Shown: in pieces, positions 36,117 to 44,430 of the stretch | How positions within the stretch are numbered: the stretch's first letter is position 1 | Layout: every line of letters starts with the position of its first letter | Source of the DNA: an uncultured Clostridia bacterium | Lineage (GTDB): Bacteria; Bacillota; Clostridia; TANB77; CAG-508 | NCBI GenBank assembly: GCA_948678575.1 | Contig: CAPPGO010000004.1 | Location: forward strand, 115,032 to 179,031 | Reading direction: 5' to 3' | DNA length: 64,000 nucleotides | Translations under genes and position numbers: made by a program | Notes under the pieces: model-generated | Seen by the model: only the letters and a program-made list of their open reading frames with translations | The model's database searches: none | What the model was told of the DNA's origin: nothing

Positions 36117-36151
36117 AAAGACTAAAAACTTCATATAAATTTTTAGTCTTT
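36117..36151 (-). terminator. Terminator-like hairpin between ftsL and ftsI
   Basis: A perfect 12-bp stem (AAAGACTAAAAA and complement) with an 11-base loop and a T-run on the minus strand overlaps the ftsL stop. It may reduce readthrough into ftsI. Confidence 0.65.
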
Positions 36152-36686
36152 AAAATATATTAGTAATAAAATCTATAATATTTTGCATTATTCCTGTATT
36201 TTCTTCTATAACAACTTCTTCTGTACTTGGTTCAACATAATCTTTCTTAGGTAATGTTAAATATATAGTTTGCTTGTTAGTTAATTTTTGCATTCCCAAC
36301 AATTCTTTTGCTGTTTGTTCTATTGTACTTAAATTCAAACTATTTTGAATACTTATTTCTAGCTGATCATTTTCCTTTTGAAATTCACTTACTTTTGCCT
36401 TCAATCCTTGTATTTCTGAAAAAGATTGAGTAATTAAAGCGTTTCGGTAAATAACAGCAAATATAATTGCTAGAAATATTAAAACATTAAATGTAATAGT
36501 CACTCTTAATTTAAAAGCTTCTATTTTTTGTCTTTTCTTTTCTTGTTTTCCTTTTTGTGCATTTTTTACTTTTTGAGTTTTTTGAATATTTTTACTTTTT
36601 TGCTTTTTACTTTTTCTTGGCCTATTATCATATTCTTGTTCATATTTTCTAGGACTGGTTTCATATTGATAAGCTCTATTTGCCAT
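36150..36686 (-). CDS. ftsL: FtsL-like septum protein
   Basis: 178 residues. A basic cytoplasmic N-terminus (about 1-55, many Lys), one membrane segment at about 60-82 (VTITFNVLIFLAIIFAVIY) and an extracytoplasmic coiled coil (ISEIQGLKAKVSEFQKEND) with an acidic tail match FtsL/DivIC-type proteins. Sequence conservation in the family is low; the call rests on topology and on the rsmH-ftsL-ftsI gene order. AAGGAGGTAA precedes the ATG. Confidence 0.8.
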   Translation of the reverse strand: MANRAYQYETSPRKYEQEYDNRPRKSKKQKSKNIQKTQKVKNAQKGKQEKKRQKIEAFKLRVTITFNVLIFLAIIFAVIYRNALITQSFSEIQGLKAKVSEFQKENDQLEISIQNSLNLSTIEQTAKELLGMQKLTNKQTIYLTLPKKDYVEPSTEEVVIEENTGIMQNIIDFITNIF

Positions 36687-36723
36687 ATTATTTACCTCCT
36701 TTCAAAAAATTCATATACTTATA

Positions 36724-37647
36724 TTACTGTTTTTCAAAAATTCTAAGCTTTGCACTTCTGCTTCTTGTATTTTCATTAAGCTCTTCTTTGGTAGGAAGAA
36801 TTGGTTTTCTTGTTACAATTTTTCCATAAGATTTAGCACCACATACACAATAAGGAAGTCCTGGTGGACATGTACAATTTCCAGAAGCTTCAATATATGC
36901 ATTCTTAACAGCTCTATCTTCTAATGAATGGAAAGTTATTATACATAATCTTCCACCTGGATTTAAAGCTTGAATACAATCTTTTACTGTATTATATAAA
37001 GGTTTTATTTCATCATTTACTTCTATTCTAATTGCTTGAAAAGTTCGTTTAGCTGGATGTCCATCATTAGTTCGTGGTACAGATTTTTCTATAATTTGAA
37101 CTAATTCCATTGTAGTTTCAATTTCTTTATTTTTTCTATATTCACAAATATTTCTTGCAATTCTTCTAGAAAATTTTTCTTCTCCATATTCCCATAAAAT
37201 CTTACTAATTTCTTCTTCTGAATATTGATTAACTACGGTTTTAGCTGTCAATTTTTGAGATTGATCCATTCTCATATCTAGATTGGCTTCTCCCATATAA
37301 CTAAAACCTCTATTTCTTTCATCTAATTGATATGAAGAAACACCTAAATCTAGCAGTATTCCATCAACACCTGTCAAATTTAAGTTATCTAAAATTTTTA
37401 AAATATTATCATGATTATCATGCACAAATTTTACATTTGAGAACTCTTTTAATCTGTCTTTTGCAACACAAATAGCCTCTTCATCTCTATCAATTCCTAT
37501 AAGAAGCCCTTTATCTGATATTTTTTTTGCAATTTCTTTACTATGACCAGCTCCACCCATTGTGCCATCTACATATATTCCATCTGGTTGTATATTTAAG
37601 CCAGAAATAGTTTCCTGTAATAATACTGATTTATGTTTAAATTCCAT
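36724..37647 (-). CDS. rsmH: 16S rRNA (cytosine1402-N4)-methyltransferase RsmH
   Basis: 307 residues from the ATG at 37647 (AGAGGAC upstream); 19 further in-frame codons upstream are rejected. KHKSVLLQETI, DGTMGGAGHS (SAM site), LLDLGVSSYQLDERNRGFSY and ITFHSLEDRAVK are diagnostic. It methylates C1402 in the ribosomal P site, a modification that influences decoding fidelity, which is relevant to frameshifting. A Cys cluster (CTCPPGLPYCVCG) near the C-terminus is normal for the family. Confidence 0.97.
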   Translation of the reverse strand: MEFKHKSVLLQETISGLNIQPDGIYVDGTMGGAGHSKEIAKKISDKGLLIGIDRDEEAICVAKDRLKEFSNVKFVHDNHDNILKILDNLNLTGVDGILLDLGVSSYQLDERNRGFSYMGEANLDMRMDQSQKLTAKTVVNQYSEEEISKILWEYGEEKFSRRIARNICEYRKNKEIETTMELVQIIEKSVPRTNDGHPAKRTFQAIRIEVNDEIKPLYNTVKDCIQALNPGGRLCIITFHSLEDRAVKNAYIEASGNCTCPPGLPYCVCGAKSYGKIVTRKPILPTKEELNENTRSRSAKLRIFEKQ

Positions 37648-37682
37648 TTTGTCCTCTTTAAATTTGCTCATCTTATTTAAAA

Positions 37683-37708
37683 GCAGTTGGTAAAGATATA
37701 CCAACTGC
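37683..37708 (-). terminator. Hairpin between mraZ and rsmH
   Basis: GCAGTTGGTA and TACCAACTGC form a perfect 10-bp stem with a 6-base loop; the T-run on the minus strand is short (TTTT), so it may act as an attenuator. Confidence 0.6.
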
Positions 37709-37732
37709 CTCTAAATCTTTTTGTTTACTTAT

Positions 37733-37885
37733 CTTTTGTTTTCAAAAATCTTTTGTATTATAACATTTTTAGCTTTTGTAACTTATAAATTTTCTTTTGA
37801 ATATAAACTTATAGTTTTTTCTTTTGTACTCTTTAAAAATTTTTTCTTTTGTGTTTTTTAATCTTTTGTATCTTAAAACTTTTGT
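37733..37885. repeat. Seven copies of CTTTTGT between mraZ and rsmH
   Basis: CTTTTGT begins at 37733, 37750, 37773, 37821, 37846, 37863 and 37879, with a one-base variant at 37794. On the mRNA this reads ACAAAAG, spaced 16-48 bases. The density is far above chance for this base composition. It lies in a 266-base gene-poor gap, upstream of the hairpin at 37683-37708. Confidence 0.7.
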
Positions 37886-37913
37886 CCTAGGTATTTATAT
37901 AAACTTTAGCAAG

Positions 37914-38339
37914 TTATATACCAAGCATTTCCATTTTTTCAGCAATTTCATCTGCTGAAATGTCGCTATCACACTGTTGCCATTTTTCTTTACTCCAAAT
38001 TTCAATTCGAGAATCCATACCAACAATAACAACATCTTTTATAAAATTAGCAAATTCTCTTAAATTGCTTGAAATAAGGAATCTTCCTTGTTTATCTATT
38101 TCGCATTCGATTGCTCCTGCGAAGAAAAATCTTGAAAAGGCTCTGGCATCTTTGTTAGAAATTGGAAGTGTTCTTAGTTTTTGTTCAAAATTTGACCACT
38201 CTGATAAAGAGAAGGCAAACAAACAACCATCTAACCCTTTTGTTACTATGAATTTTTCACCTATACTCTCTCTTAATTTGGCAGGCATTATAAGCCTTCC
38301 TTTGGTATCAAGAGAGTGTTCATATTCACCAATTAACAT
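37914..38339 (-). CDS. mraZ: Transcriptional regulator MraZ
   Basis: 141 residues: two copies of the SpoVT/AbrB-like MraZ fold, with DTKGRLIMPAKLRE in the first half and DKQGRFLISSNLREFA in the second. MraZ is the first gene of the division cluster and represses its own promoter in several bacteria by binding short repeats near it. Three AAGTGG boxes with 10-bp spacing lie at 38364-38389, directly downstream of the promoter. AGAGGTCC precedes the ATG. Confidence 0.96.
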   Translation of the reverse strand: MLIGEYEHSLDTKGRLIMPAKLRESIGEKFIVTKGLDGCLFAFSLSEWSNFEQKLRTLPISNKDARAFSRFFFAGAIECEIDKQGRFLISSNLREFANFIKDVVIVGMDSRIEIWSKEKWQQCDSDISADEIAEKMEMLGI

Positions 38340-38363
38340 TTAGGACCTCTCTTCCTTTTTCTA

Positions 38364-38394
38364 CCACTTTATACCACTTCTCTCCACTTCACTT
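38364..38394 (-). promoter_or_regulatory. MraZ operator boxes
   Basis: CCACTT (AAGTGG on the minus strand) occurs at 38364-38369, 38374-38379 and 38384-38389, exactly 10 bp apart, with a partial fourth box CACTT adjoining. Known MraZ sites are such 10-bp-spaced boxes with a TGG core. Confidence 0.8.
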
Positions 38395-38396
38395 AA

Positions 38397-38425
38397 ATTG
38401 TAATATATAAAAATCTATTTTGCAA
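38397..38425 (-). promoter_or_regulatory. Sigma-A promoter of mraZ and the division cluster
   Basis: TTGCAA, 17 bases, TACAAT on the minus strand; transcription would start at about 38390, inside the MraZ box array. Confidence 0.8.
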
Positions 38426-38522
38426 GTCTTTTTTTAAAATTTTTGAAAAAATTTTTTATATAGTATATAATGTTTTTACAAAATAACATCAAACAACTTA
38501 CTTTATTTGAAAGGAATTGATT

Positions 38523-39056
38523 ATGGAACTTGCTTTTTTCAGCCTTTGTAATGTATTTTTTTATACTTTTCTATATTTTATTTTATATCATTTTGATTTT
38601 TTTGCCCAATTAAATAGTAGCATTATTCTATTTGTAATTTCTTTTATAATATCTATTCCATCTGTAATTTTGCTTTATATGCAAAAAGATAGGAAAAAAT
38701 ATTTCATATTTTCTTCTATCTGGACTATTTTATGCTCTTTGGCTTTCTTTGCATTTGGAACACAAATATTATCTTTTTTAAGAATATCATCTGGTATTTC
38801 TAATTACATCATATATTTATATAAATATCTATTTATGTTTTCTCCTTTGCTTAGTCTTTTTTTTGTAAGTCTTCATAAATGTTTTGCACAAAAAAAGCAA
38901 TTAATTTTCTTAATTGCTTTAAAATATATTTTTCCTATTATTTTAACATTTACCTTCATGAGGATTGTAGATTTTTCTAAGCTACTATGGCTTATATCTA
39001 TAACAGATTTTTGTACTACAATATTTTCAATTTATTTTTCATATTATAAAAATTAA
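38523..39056 (+). CDS. Hydrophobic membrane protein of unknown function
   Basis: 177 residues from the ATG at 38523 with AAAGGAA upstream; a TTG two codons earlier is possible. Five or six hydrophobic, Phe-rich segments run from end to end (FFYTFLYFILYHFDFF, FFVSLHKCF, YIFPIILTFTF). No family recognised. It is one of only three plus-strand genes with good support, diverges from mraZ and ends 4 bases inside the convergent thioredoxin-fold gene. Confidence 0.65.
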   Translation: MELAFFSLCNVFFYTFLYFILYHFDFFAQLNSSIILFVISFIISIPSVILLYMQKDRKKYFIFSSIWTILCSLAFFAFGTQILSFLRISSGISNYIIYLYKYLFMFSPLLSLFFVSLHKCFAQKKQLIFLIALKYIFPIILTFTFMRIVDFSKLLWLISITDFCTTIFSIYFSYYKN

Positions 39057-39706
39057 TAATTTTCAGTTACTATATCTAAATTTGCTTCAATTACATCTTG
39101 ATTTATATCGTTTGTAACAGTGTTTATTATTTCTCCTTTTTTATTTATAATAACTGCGCTAGGTATTTTGCTTACATTATTTGCAGTACTTAATGAAGCA
39201 TCTATTGTATCGTATGCAAGTGGAATTGTTATCCCATTTTCTGAAATAATATTTTCTATATTTTGTTTAGCTTCTTCTGAATTATCTACTACTGCAACTG
39301 CTGAAAAAGTTATCTTATCACCATATTTTTCTGTATTATCTTGTAAAACTTTTAAAGCGTCAATAGCTCCTTCTTCTGTATCGTTCCAAAACAAAATAAC
39401 CATTGGTTTGTTTTCTTCTGTTTCAAGAGTTACTGTATTTCCATCTTTATCTTGCACATCTGCTGGATTATACTTATCTCCACCAAGTTCTAATTCATCC
39501 TCTAAAATAACATTTGCAATATCTGCTAATGTAGTATTTGGCACTCTATTTTCAGTATTGTTATTCACATCTTTTACAACATTTGTGGAAACTTTATTAT
39601 TTTCCTCAATTTCTTTTCTTCCTTGCATTGCTATAATATTTACTGCTATACCTGCGATAAGTAATAAAGCAATTAATATTCCTATAAATATTCTTTTTTT
39701 ACTCAT
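39053..39706 (-). CDS. Thioredoxin-fold (TlpA/ResA-like) protein without redox cysteines
   Basis: 217 residues. An N-terminal membrane anchor (about 5-27) is followed by an Asn/Val-rich linker and a thioredoxin-like domain from about 80. The domain keeps the strand KPMVILFW and the cis-proline segment SKIPSAVIINKKGEI, but at the usual WCxxC it has W107-NDTEEG, and there is no cysteine anywhere in the domain. It therefore cannot exchange disulfides and is likely a binding or scaffold version. It lies downstream of the GT51 glycosyltransferase gene. Confidence 0.75.
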   Translation of the reverse strand: MSKKRIFIGILIALLLIAGIAVNIIAMQGRKEIEENNKVSTNVVKDVNNNTENRVPNTTLADIANVILEDELELGGDKYNPADVQDKDGNTVTLETEENKPMVILFWNDTEEGAIDALKVLQDNTEKYGDKITFSAVAVVDNSEEAKQNIENIISENGITIPLAYDTIDASLSTANNVSKIPSAVIINKKGEIINTVTNDINQDVIEANLDIVTENY

Positions 39707-39747
39707 TTGTGCGCTCCTTTTTATTTGTATTATATGTAATTTTCTAC

Positions 39748-40446
39748 TTATTTGTCAACTTCAATAATTTCCTTTGCTTTTTCTTCTGTTAAATATCCAT
39801 TACTTATCATCTTATCTATAACTTGTGCTTGTCTTTGTTTTGCCAAATCTGGATTTTTAGTTGGAGCATATACAGATGGTGCATTTGGAATTCCCGCAAG
39901 TAATGTACTTTCATATAAATCCATATCTTTTGGATCTTTATCAAAATATCCATTTGAAGCATCTTTTACACAATAATATCCATCTCCAAAATATGATGTA
40001 TTAACATATAATTCAAATATTTCATCTTTTGTACAATATTTTTCTAAATCTCTTGCAGCAAATATTTCTGCTATTTTTCTTGTTGCCTTTTTTTCTTGTG
40101 TAAATAAATTATTTTTTGCAATTTGCTGAGTAATTGTACTTCCACCTTCAACAAAAGCCATTTCTTTAATATCTGTAACTACTGCTCTACCAATAGAAAT
40201 AATATCTATTCCATTATGTTTATAAAATCTCCTATCTTCAACTGCAATAACAGCATTAATATAATCATCTGGTAATTCATCTATTGTGCAAAAATTTTCT
40301 TGATTTCTAATATCTTTAACCATTTGCTCTATTGATAATTTTGATATTGCATTTTTATATAAATCGTATCCTTGATAAAAAACTATTCCAACTATTATAG
40401 AAACTGTTAATATAAGTATTGCAAAAATTCTTTTAATATATTTCAT
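39748..40446 (-). CDS. Monofunctional peptidoglycan glycosyltransferase (GT51)
   Basis: 232 residues with one N-terminal membrane segment (about 5-25). GT51 motifs are in order: VEDRRFYKHNG (Glu70 catalytic), GGSTITQQIAKN (101-112), RKIAEI (second glutamate near 127), LYVNTSYFGDGYY and LLAGIPNAPSVYAP. There is no transpeptidase domain, so it only polymerises glycan from lipid II. A GT51 enzyme alongside FtsW/FtsI is common. The C-terminal helix ends the protein right after the fold. Confidence 0.92.
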   Translation of the reverse strand: MKYIKRIFAILILTVSIIVGIVFYQGYDLYKNAISKLSIEQMVKDIRNQENFCTIDELPDDYINAVIAVEDRRFYKHNGIDIISIGRAVVTDIKEMAFVEGGSTITQQIAKNNLFTQEKKATRKIAEIFAARDLEKYCTKDEIFELYVNTSYFGDGYYCVKDASNGYFDKDPKDMDLYESTLLAGIPNAPSVYAPTKNPDLAKQRQAQVIDKMISNGYLTEEKAKEIIEVDK

Positions 40447-40567
40447 TATTCTTTTATATAATATTTTCCTTTCTTATACTTTTATACATTATATATCATA
40501 CATAATTGTTTTAAAAGCGAACAAACTGTGAAAATTTTGTAAGAAAAGTAGTTTTAAAACATATAAA

Positions 40568-40597
40568 AAGTAAGTAGCAAAATTGTACTACTTACTT
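40568..40597 (-). terminator. Terminator of the acyl-CoA ligase gene
   Basis: AAGTAAGTAG with CTACTTACTT, perfect 10-bp stem, 10-base loop, T-run on the minus strand. Confidence 0.85.
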
Positions 40598-40603
40598 CGT
40601 TTT

Positions 40604-42313
40604 TTAATGTTGATTAGCCATTATTTTATTAAACTCTTCAAATCTTTTTATTTTAGCTGTTGTCGTTTTAATAAAATCATCTTTTGTAATTAATAAATGT
40701 TTAACATATTTGTATGTTGGAAGTGTTTTATTAACTTCTTTTATTTTTTCCCATACAATACTTTGAAGTTCCTCAATAGATTTATTATTATATTTTTCTT
40801 TCGCTATTTCTTCATCATATTGAACTTTAACAGAAACAACTACATCATCGCCTTTTGGCATACCAAATACCATTGATTCTTTAACTAAATCTATCTTATT
40901 TAGTAACTCTTCTAATTCTTCTGGAAAAATCTTTTTGCCATTTTTCAAGACTATCATATTTTTCTTTCTGCCAGTAATAAAAAGATAACCTTCCTTATCC
41001 ATATATCCATAATCACCAGTATAATACCAGCCATCTTTTAATACATCATTTGTAGCTTTTTCATTTTTATAATATCCAAGCATTACATTTTGCCCTTTAA
41101 CTCTAATTTCTCCAATTCCTTTTTCATCTTTATTGACAATTTCAACAAACACATCTTTCATTGGAAAACCTACTGAACCATATTTTACATATTTAAAATT
41201 TTCAGCTGCAACAACAGGAGAAGTCTCTGTTAAACCATAACCTTGAAGAGTTCTTATTCCTATTTCATTAAAGAATTGAGTAACATCTCTATCTAATGGT
41301 GCTGCGCCACTAATGATAAATCTAAGGTTTCCTAAATTTTGTATAATTTCTTTAAACACTTTTCTTTTTATGTGTATTCCCACTTTATCTAAAATATTAG
41401 TTACTTTTCTAGCAACATATATGATTTTAGTTTTTCCTTGTTTTTCAATTTCTTTTTGTAATTTCTTATAGATAGATTCTATTAAAAGTGGTACGCCTAT
41501 AAAAAATGTTACTTTATATTCTTTCAAATTTTGTGCAACATATCTAAGTCCATCTGGAAAAGCATTCGCTGCTCCTGATGAAAGTAATACTAGTAAAGCT
41601 GTTGAACCAAAAGTATGATGAAATGGTAAAAATGCTAAATTAACATCTGTTTTTCTAAAATCTTCCGTAGCATGCATTGCTACTATATTAGCAGCAATAT
41701 TTCTTTGTGATAACATTACTGCTTTTGATTTTGATGTAGTACCAGAAGTAAATAACAATATTGACATCTTATCACTATCAACTTCTACTTTTTCAAAAGT
41801 TTTATCTCCTTTATCTAGTAATGTTTTTCCTTCACTTTTTAAATTTTCTATATTTAAAAATTCTTTATTATCGCTATCAGATATAAAAAATTTTAAGTTT
41901 GTTTTTCCACTTTCTTTTATTTTTTTTATAAGTTCTTCATGCTTATTATCAAAAATAATTACTTCTGCTTCACTTCTAATCAAAGAATCTTCAAGCTCGC
42001 CTATTTCAAGTCCTTTATCTAATGGAACTGCCACCATATTACTCATAAGAATTGTTACATAACTCAAAGCCCATAAATAAGAATTGTTTCCTACTATTGC
42101 AATTCTTTTATTTGCTAAACCTAAATTAAATAATGCAGTAGAAAATTTTTTCACTTCGTAAAAAAATTCTTCATAACTTACATTATATAAATTTTTATCT
42201 TTATCTTTTAAAATAAATGCTGTTTCATTTGAGTATTTATTTAAAGCATCTAGCATTATCTCTCTTATATTATTAAATTCAGGATATGTAAAAAAGTATT
42301 CGTCTTTTTTCAT
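40604..42313 (-). CDS. Long-chain acyl-CoA synthetase (AMP-binding)
   Basis: 569 residues from the ATG at 42313, which has AGGAGG; the 19-codon upstream extension crosses the promoter. LLFTSGTTSKSKAVML is the P-loop, GYGLTETSPVV the AMP-binding motif, and YTGDYGYMDKEGYLFITGRKKNMIVLKNGKKI the hinge and fatty-acyl signature. It activates fatty acids (or another carboxylate) to acyl-CoA or acyl-ACP. The divergent DUF1836 gene may regulate it: the two promoters are only 6 bases apart at their -35 ends. Confidence 0.9.
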   Translation of the reverse strand: MKKDEYFFTYPEFNNIREIMLDALNKYSNETAFILKDKDKNLYNVSYEEFFYEVKKFSTALFNLGLANKRIAIVGNNSYLWALSYVTILMSNMVAVPLDKGLEIGELEDSLIRSEAEVIIFDNKHEELIKKIKESGKTNLKFFISDSDNKEFLNIENLKSEGKTLLDKGDKTFEKVEVDSDKMSILLFTSGTTSKSKAVMLSQRNIAANIVAMHATEDFRKTDVNLAFLPFHHTFGSTALLVLLSSGAANAFPDGLRYVAQNLKEYKVTFFIGVPLLIESIYKKLQKEIEKQGKTKIIYVARKVTNILDKVGIHIKRKVFKEIIQNLGNLRFIISGAAPLDRDVTQFFNEIGIRTLQGYGLTETSPVVAAENFKYVKYGSVGFPMKDVFVEIVNKDEKGIGEIRVKGQNVMLGYYKNEKATNDVLKDGWYYTGDYGYMDKEGYLFITGRKKNMIVLKNGKKIFPEELEELLNKIDLVKESMVFGMPKGDDVVVSVKVQYDEEIAKEKYNNKSIEELQSIVWEKIKEVNKTLPTYKYVKHLLITKDDFIKTTTAKIKRFEEFNKIMANQH

Positions 42314-42341
42314 AGAACCTCCTAATCTAGTTTTCAAAACT

Positions 42342-42370
42342 ATTATATATAAATTTAGATACAAAGTCAA
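42342..42370 (-). promoter_or_regulatory. Sigma-A promoter of the acyl-CoA ligase gene
   Basis: TTGACT, 17 bases, TATAAT on the minus strand. Confidence 0.8.
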
Positions 42371-42376
42371 GTAATC

Positions 42377-42405
42377 TTGATATTTTACTCGATATATGTT
42401 ATATT
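42377..42405 (+). promoter_or_regulatory. Sigma-A promoter of the DUF1836 gene
   Basis: TTGATA, 17 bases, TATATT on the plus strand, back to back with the acyl-CoA ligase promoter. A CAGTCAGTCA direct repeat lies downstream at about 42440. Confidence 0.7.
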
Positions 42406-42466
42406 ATATATGAAATTAAAAAAAATAATATTGATTCGAACAGTCAGTCATAAAAAGGAGAAATAT

Positions 42467-42952
42467 ATGGAAAAAAATTTAACAGAAGTTCTAAATGCTC
42501 GTAAAATTCCATTATGGAATGAACTTCCAGAATTAGACTTATATATGGATCAAGTAATTGGTTTAATGGAAAAATATCTAAATGCATCAAAAAAGGATAA
42601 ATTAATTACACCATCTATGATAAACAATTATGTTAAATTGGGAATTATGCCTCCCCCTCAAAAAAAGAAATATTCAAAAACACATATCGCTTATCTTATT
42701 ATTATTTGCAGTTTAAAACAAGTTATGCCAATTCCTAATATTAAAATTTTAATAGATGAAAAATTAAAGAACTCTTCTATCGAAGAATTATTAAATGAAT
42801 ATAGTAAATTACATTCAGAATGTATTCAAAAAATATTAAAATTGTCTGAAAATTATGAAACAGAATCACAATCTAATCCAGCTATGTTCTTAGCTGTAAG
42901 TGCTAGTGTTTGTAGATATGCTTCCGAAGAATTTTTAAATATAATTAAATAA
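42467..42952 (+). CDS. DUF1836 family regulator
   Basis: 161 residues from the ATG at 42467 (AAGGAG upstream; the longer open frame overlaps the promoter). The centre ITPSMINNYVKLGIMPPPQKKKYSKTHIAYLIIICSLK is the DUF1836 core, a MerR-like winged helix in which SMINNYVKLG is the recognition part. Members are Firmicute DNA-binding proteins with few studied targets. Divergence from the acyl-CoA ligase gene suggests that this is its target. It ends at a 17-bp bidirectional terminator. Confidence 0.85.
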   Translation: MEKNLTEVLNARKIPLWNELPELDLYMDQVIGLMEKYLNASKKDKLITPSMINNYVKLGIMPPPQKKKYSKTHIAYLIIICSLKQVMPIPNIKILIDEKLKNSSIEELLNEYSKLHSECIQKILKLSENYETESQSNPAMFLAVSASVCRYASEEFLNIIK

Positions 42953-42990
42953 ATTAAAAGATCCAATTTATATAATTGGATCTTTTAATT
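42952..42990. terminator. Bidirectional terminator
   Basis: A perfect 17-bp stem (42952-42968 with 42974-42990, core AAAAGATCCAAT) with 5-base loop serves the convergent DUF1836 and VTT genes; it contains the VTT stop codon. Confidence 0.9.
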
Positions 42991-43707
42991 AGCTCTTTCT
43001 TTTTCTATTTTTCTTTGTTTTCTAATTGATTTTTTAAATTTTTTATTATATAAATAGGCAAATGAGAATGAAATTAGATATGTAATTGCATACGCTAAAA
43101 TTATAGTTTTCAAATCTCCTTCTAAAATACTATCACCAACAATAGATGATGAAATTATTGCAGGAAATCTTGCAAACAATGTTATAAATAAAAATTTTTT
43201 TAATCCTATTGGAAGTAAACTTCCTACATAAGTTAAAAAGTCTTTTGGAACTAATGGTAAAAAATATAAAATAAATAATATTACTTCTACCTTTTCACTA
43301 TTATTTTTAATTAACTCTGTAATCTTTTGAAATTTATCTTCTGGAACAATATCTTCCACTAATGCTATACCATATTTTTTTACAGCAAAATATATAGCCA
43401 AAGTACTAATGATAACTCCACAATAAATAATTATTGTACCTAGGATAGGTCCAAAACACATTCCAGAAAGTAATTCAATTGGTTCTGCTGGCAAAAATAC
43501 AACAACAGCTTTGCAAACTTCTAATAATATAATTTGCACAGCTCCCATAATTCCTAAGCTTTTAATATTAGCACCAAAATTTTCTCTACCTTCTCTTGTT
43601 GACAAATCCATAAATAATGGAAATAATTTTATTATTACTCCAATAAATATTATTAATAATATAAAAAATATAATTTTTCTTGTTTTCTTTATTTTTTCTT
43701 TTTCCAT
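42985..43707 (-). CDS. VTT-domain (TVP38/TMEM64, DedA-related) membrane protein
   Basis: 240 residues with five or six membrane segments. FLPAEPIELLSGMCFGPILGTIIIYCGVIIS and YFLPLVPKDFLTYVGSLLPIGLKKFL carry the proline- and glycine-rich reentrant loops of the VTT (SNARE-associated) family, which contains lipid scramblases and flippases. Basic residues at both ends (KKTRKIIF, KKFKKSIRKQRK) suggest cytoplasmic termini. A single gene with its own weak promoter. Confidence 0.88.
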   Translation of the reverse strand: MEKEKIKKTRKIIFFILLIIFIGVIIKLFPLFMDLSTREGRENFGANIKSLGIMGAVQIILLEVCKAVVVFLPAEPIELLSGMCFGPILGTIIIYCGVIISTLAIYFAVKKYGIALVEDIVPEDKFQKITELIKNNSEKVEVILFILYFLPLVPKDFLTYVGSLLPIGLKKFLFITLFARFPAIISSSIVGDSILEGDLKTIILAYAITYLISFSFAYLYNKKFKKSIRKQRKIEKERAN

Positions 43708-43728
43708 CTATTACCTCATATTCCTTAT

Positions 43729-43757
43729 ATACTATCACAAAAATTTCAAAATGTTAA
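43729..43757 (-). promoter_or_regulatory. Possible promoter of the VTT gene
   Basis: TTAACA, 17 bases, TAGTAT on the minus strand. Confidence 0.5.
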
Positions 43758-43870
43758 TAAGAAAATATGAATAATTACAATCTTAATTAATTTTTAAGGT
43801 TATTTTAAGGAAGCTATAATATTATAATCACATAGAATATATAAATCATATTCATAATTTAATCCCCAAA

Positions 43871-43895
43871 AAAAGATGGCTGTGAGCCATCTTTT
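43871..43895 (-). terminator. Terminator of the MBOAT operon
   Basis: AAAAGATGGCT with AGCCATCTTTT, perfect 11-bp stem, GTG loop, and a T-run on the minus strand. Confidence 0.9.
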
Positions 43896-43898
43896 ACT

Positions 43899-44408
43899 TT
43901 ATTTTTCATTTTCTAACCATTTTAATAATTCTTGCCTAGTTTTAAACTGCAAAATTTTATTTTGATCGTACTTTTCCAAAATATCAATCAAGAATTTTCT
44001 TCTCCTTTTATTATATGTTGCCACATATCCTATAAAACTTGGATTTAACCTTTCTCTACAACCCGGCATATCAATTTTGTCTTTTCCTAAATTGCTAAAA
44101 AATCTTTTAAAAATTCCTTTTAACTGTACCATAGTAGAAAAGTCTAAAAAGATGACTAAATCTGCTACTTTAACTCTTTCTTCTAATGTATCAATAAACG
44201 TTCCATCTATAATCCATTCTTCTTTTTTAGTTTCTTCTAATATCATTTTATCTCTTTCTTCTGGATCTCTCATAACCCAATTAGGCAATTGATAAAATGA
44301 ATCTAAAAATACAACTGGTAAATTATATACATCTTTTAGCTCTATCGCCAAAGTAGTTTTCCCAGAACCTGGTGCTCCTATTATAGCTACTCTTTTATAT
44401 TTACTCAT
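43899..44408 (-). CDS. P-loop kinase-like protein (FlaR/topology modulation group)
   Basis: 169 residues. VAIIGAPGSGKTTLAIEL is a Walker A motif; VVFLDSFYQLPNWVMRDPEERDK and EEWIIDGTF are the blocks of the adenylate-kinase-like FlaR group. Its substrate is not known. It is the last gene of the MBOAT operon, 22 bases after the preceding gene, and a strong terminator follows. Being carried along without a functional link is possible. Confidence 0.85.
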   Translation of the reverse strand: MSKYKRVAIIGAPGSGKTTLAIELKDVYNLPVVFLDSFYQLPNWVMRDPEERDKMILEETKKEEWIIDGTFIDTLEERVKVADLVIFLDFSTMVQLKGIFKRFFSNLGKDKIDMPGCRERLNPSFIGYVATYNKRRRKFLIDILEKYDQNKILQFKTRQELLKWLENEK

Positions 44409-44430
44409 CTATTTTCCCCTATTTCATTTA

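Noticed and set aside
39120..39767. 215-codon plus-strand frame opposite the thioredoxin-fold gene
   Set aside because: It is antisense to a recognisable domain, with Ser/Phe-rich shadow composition and no ribosome site.
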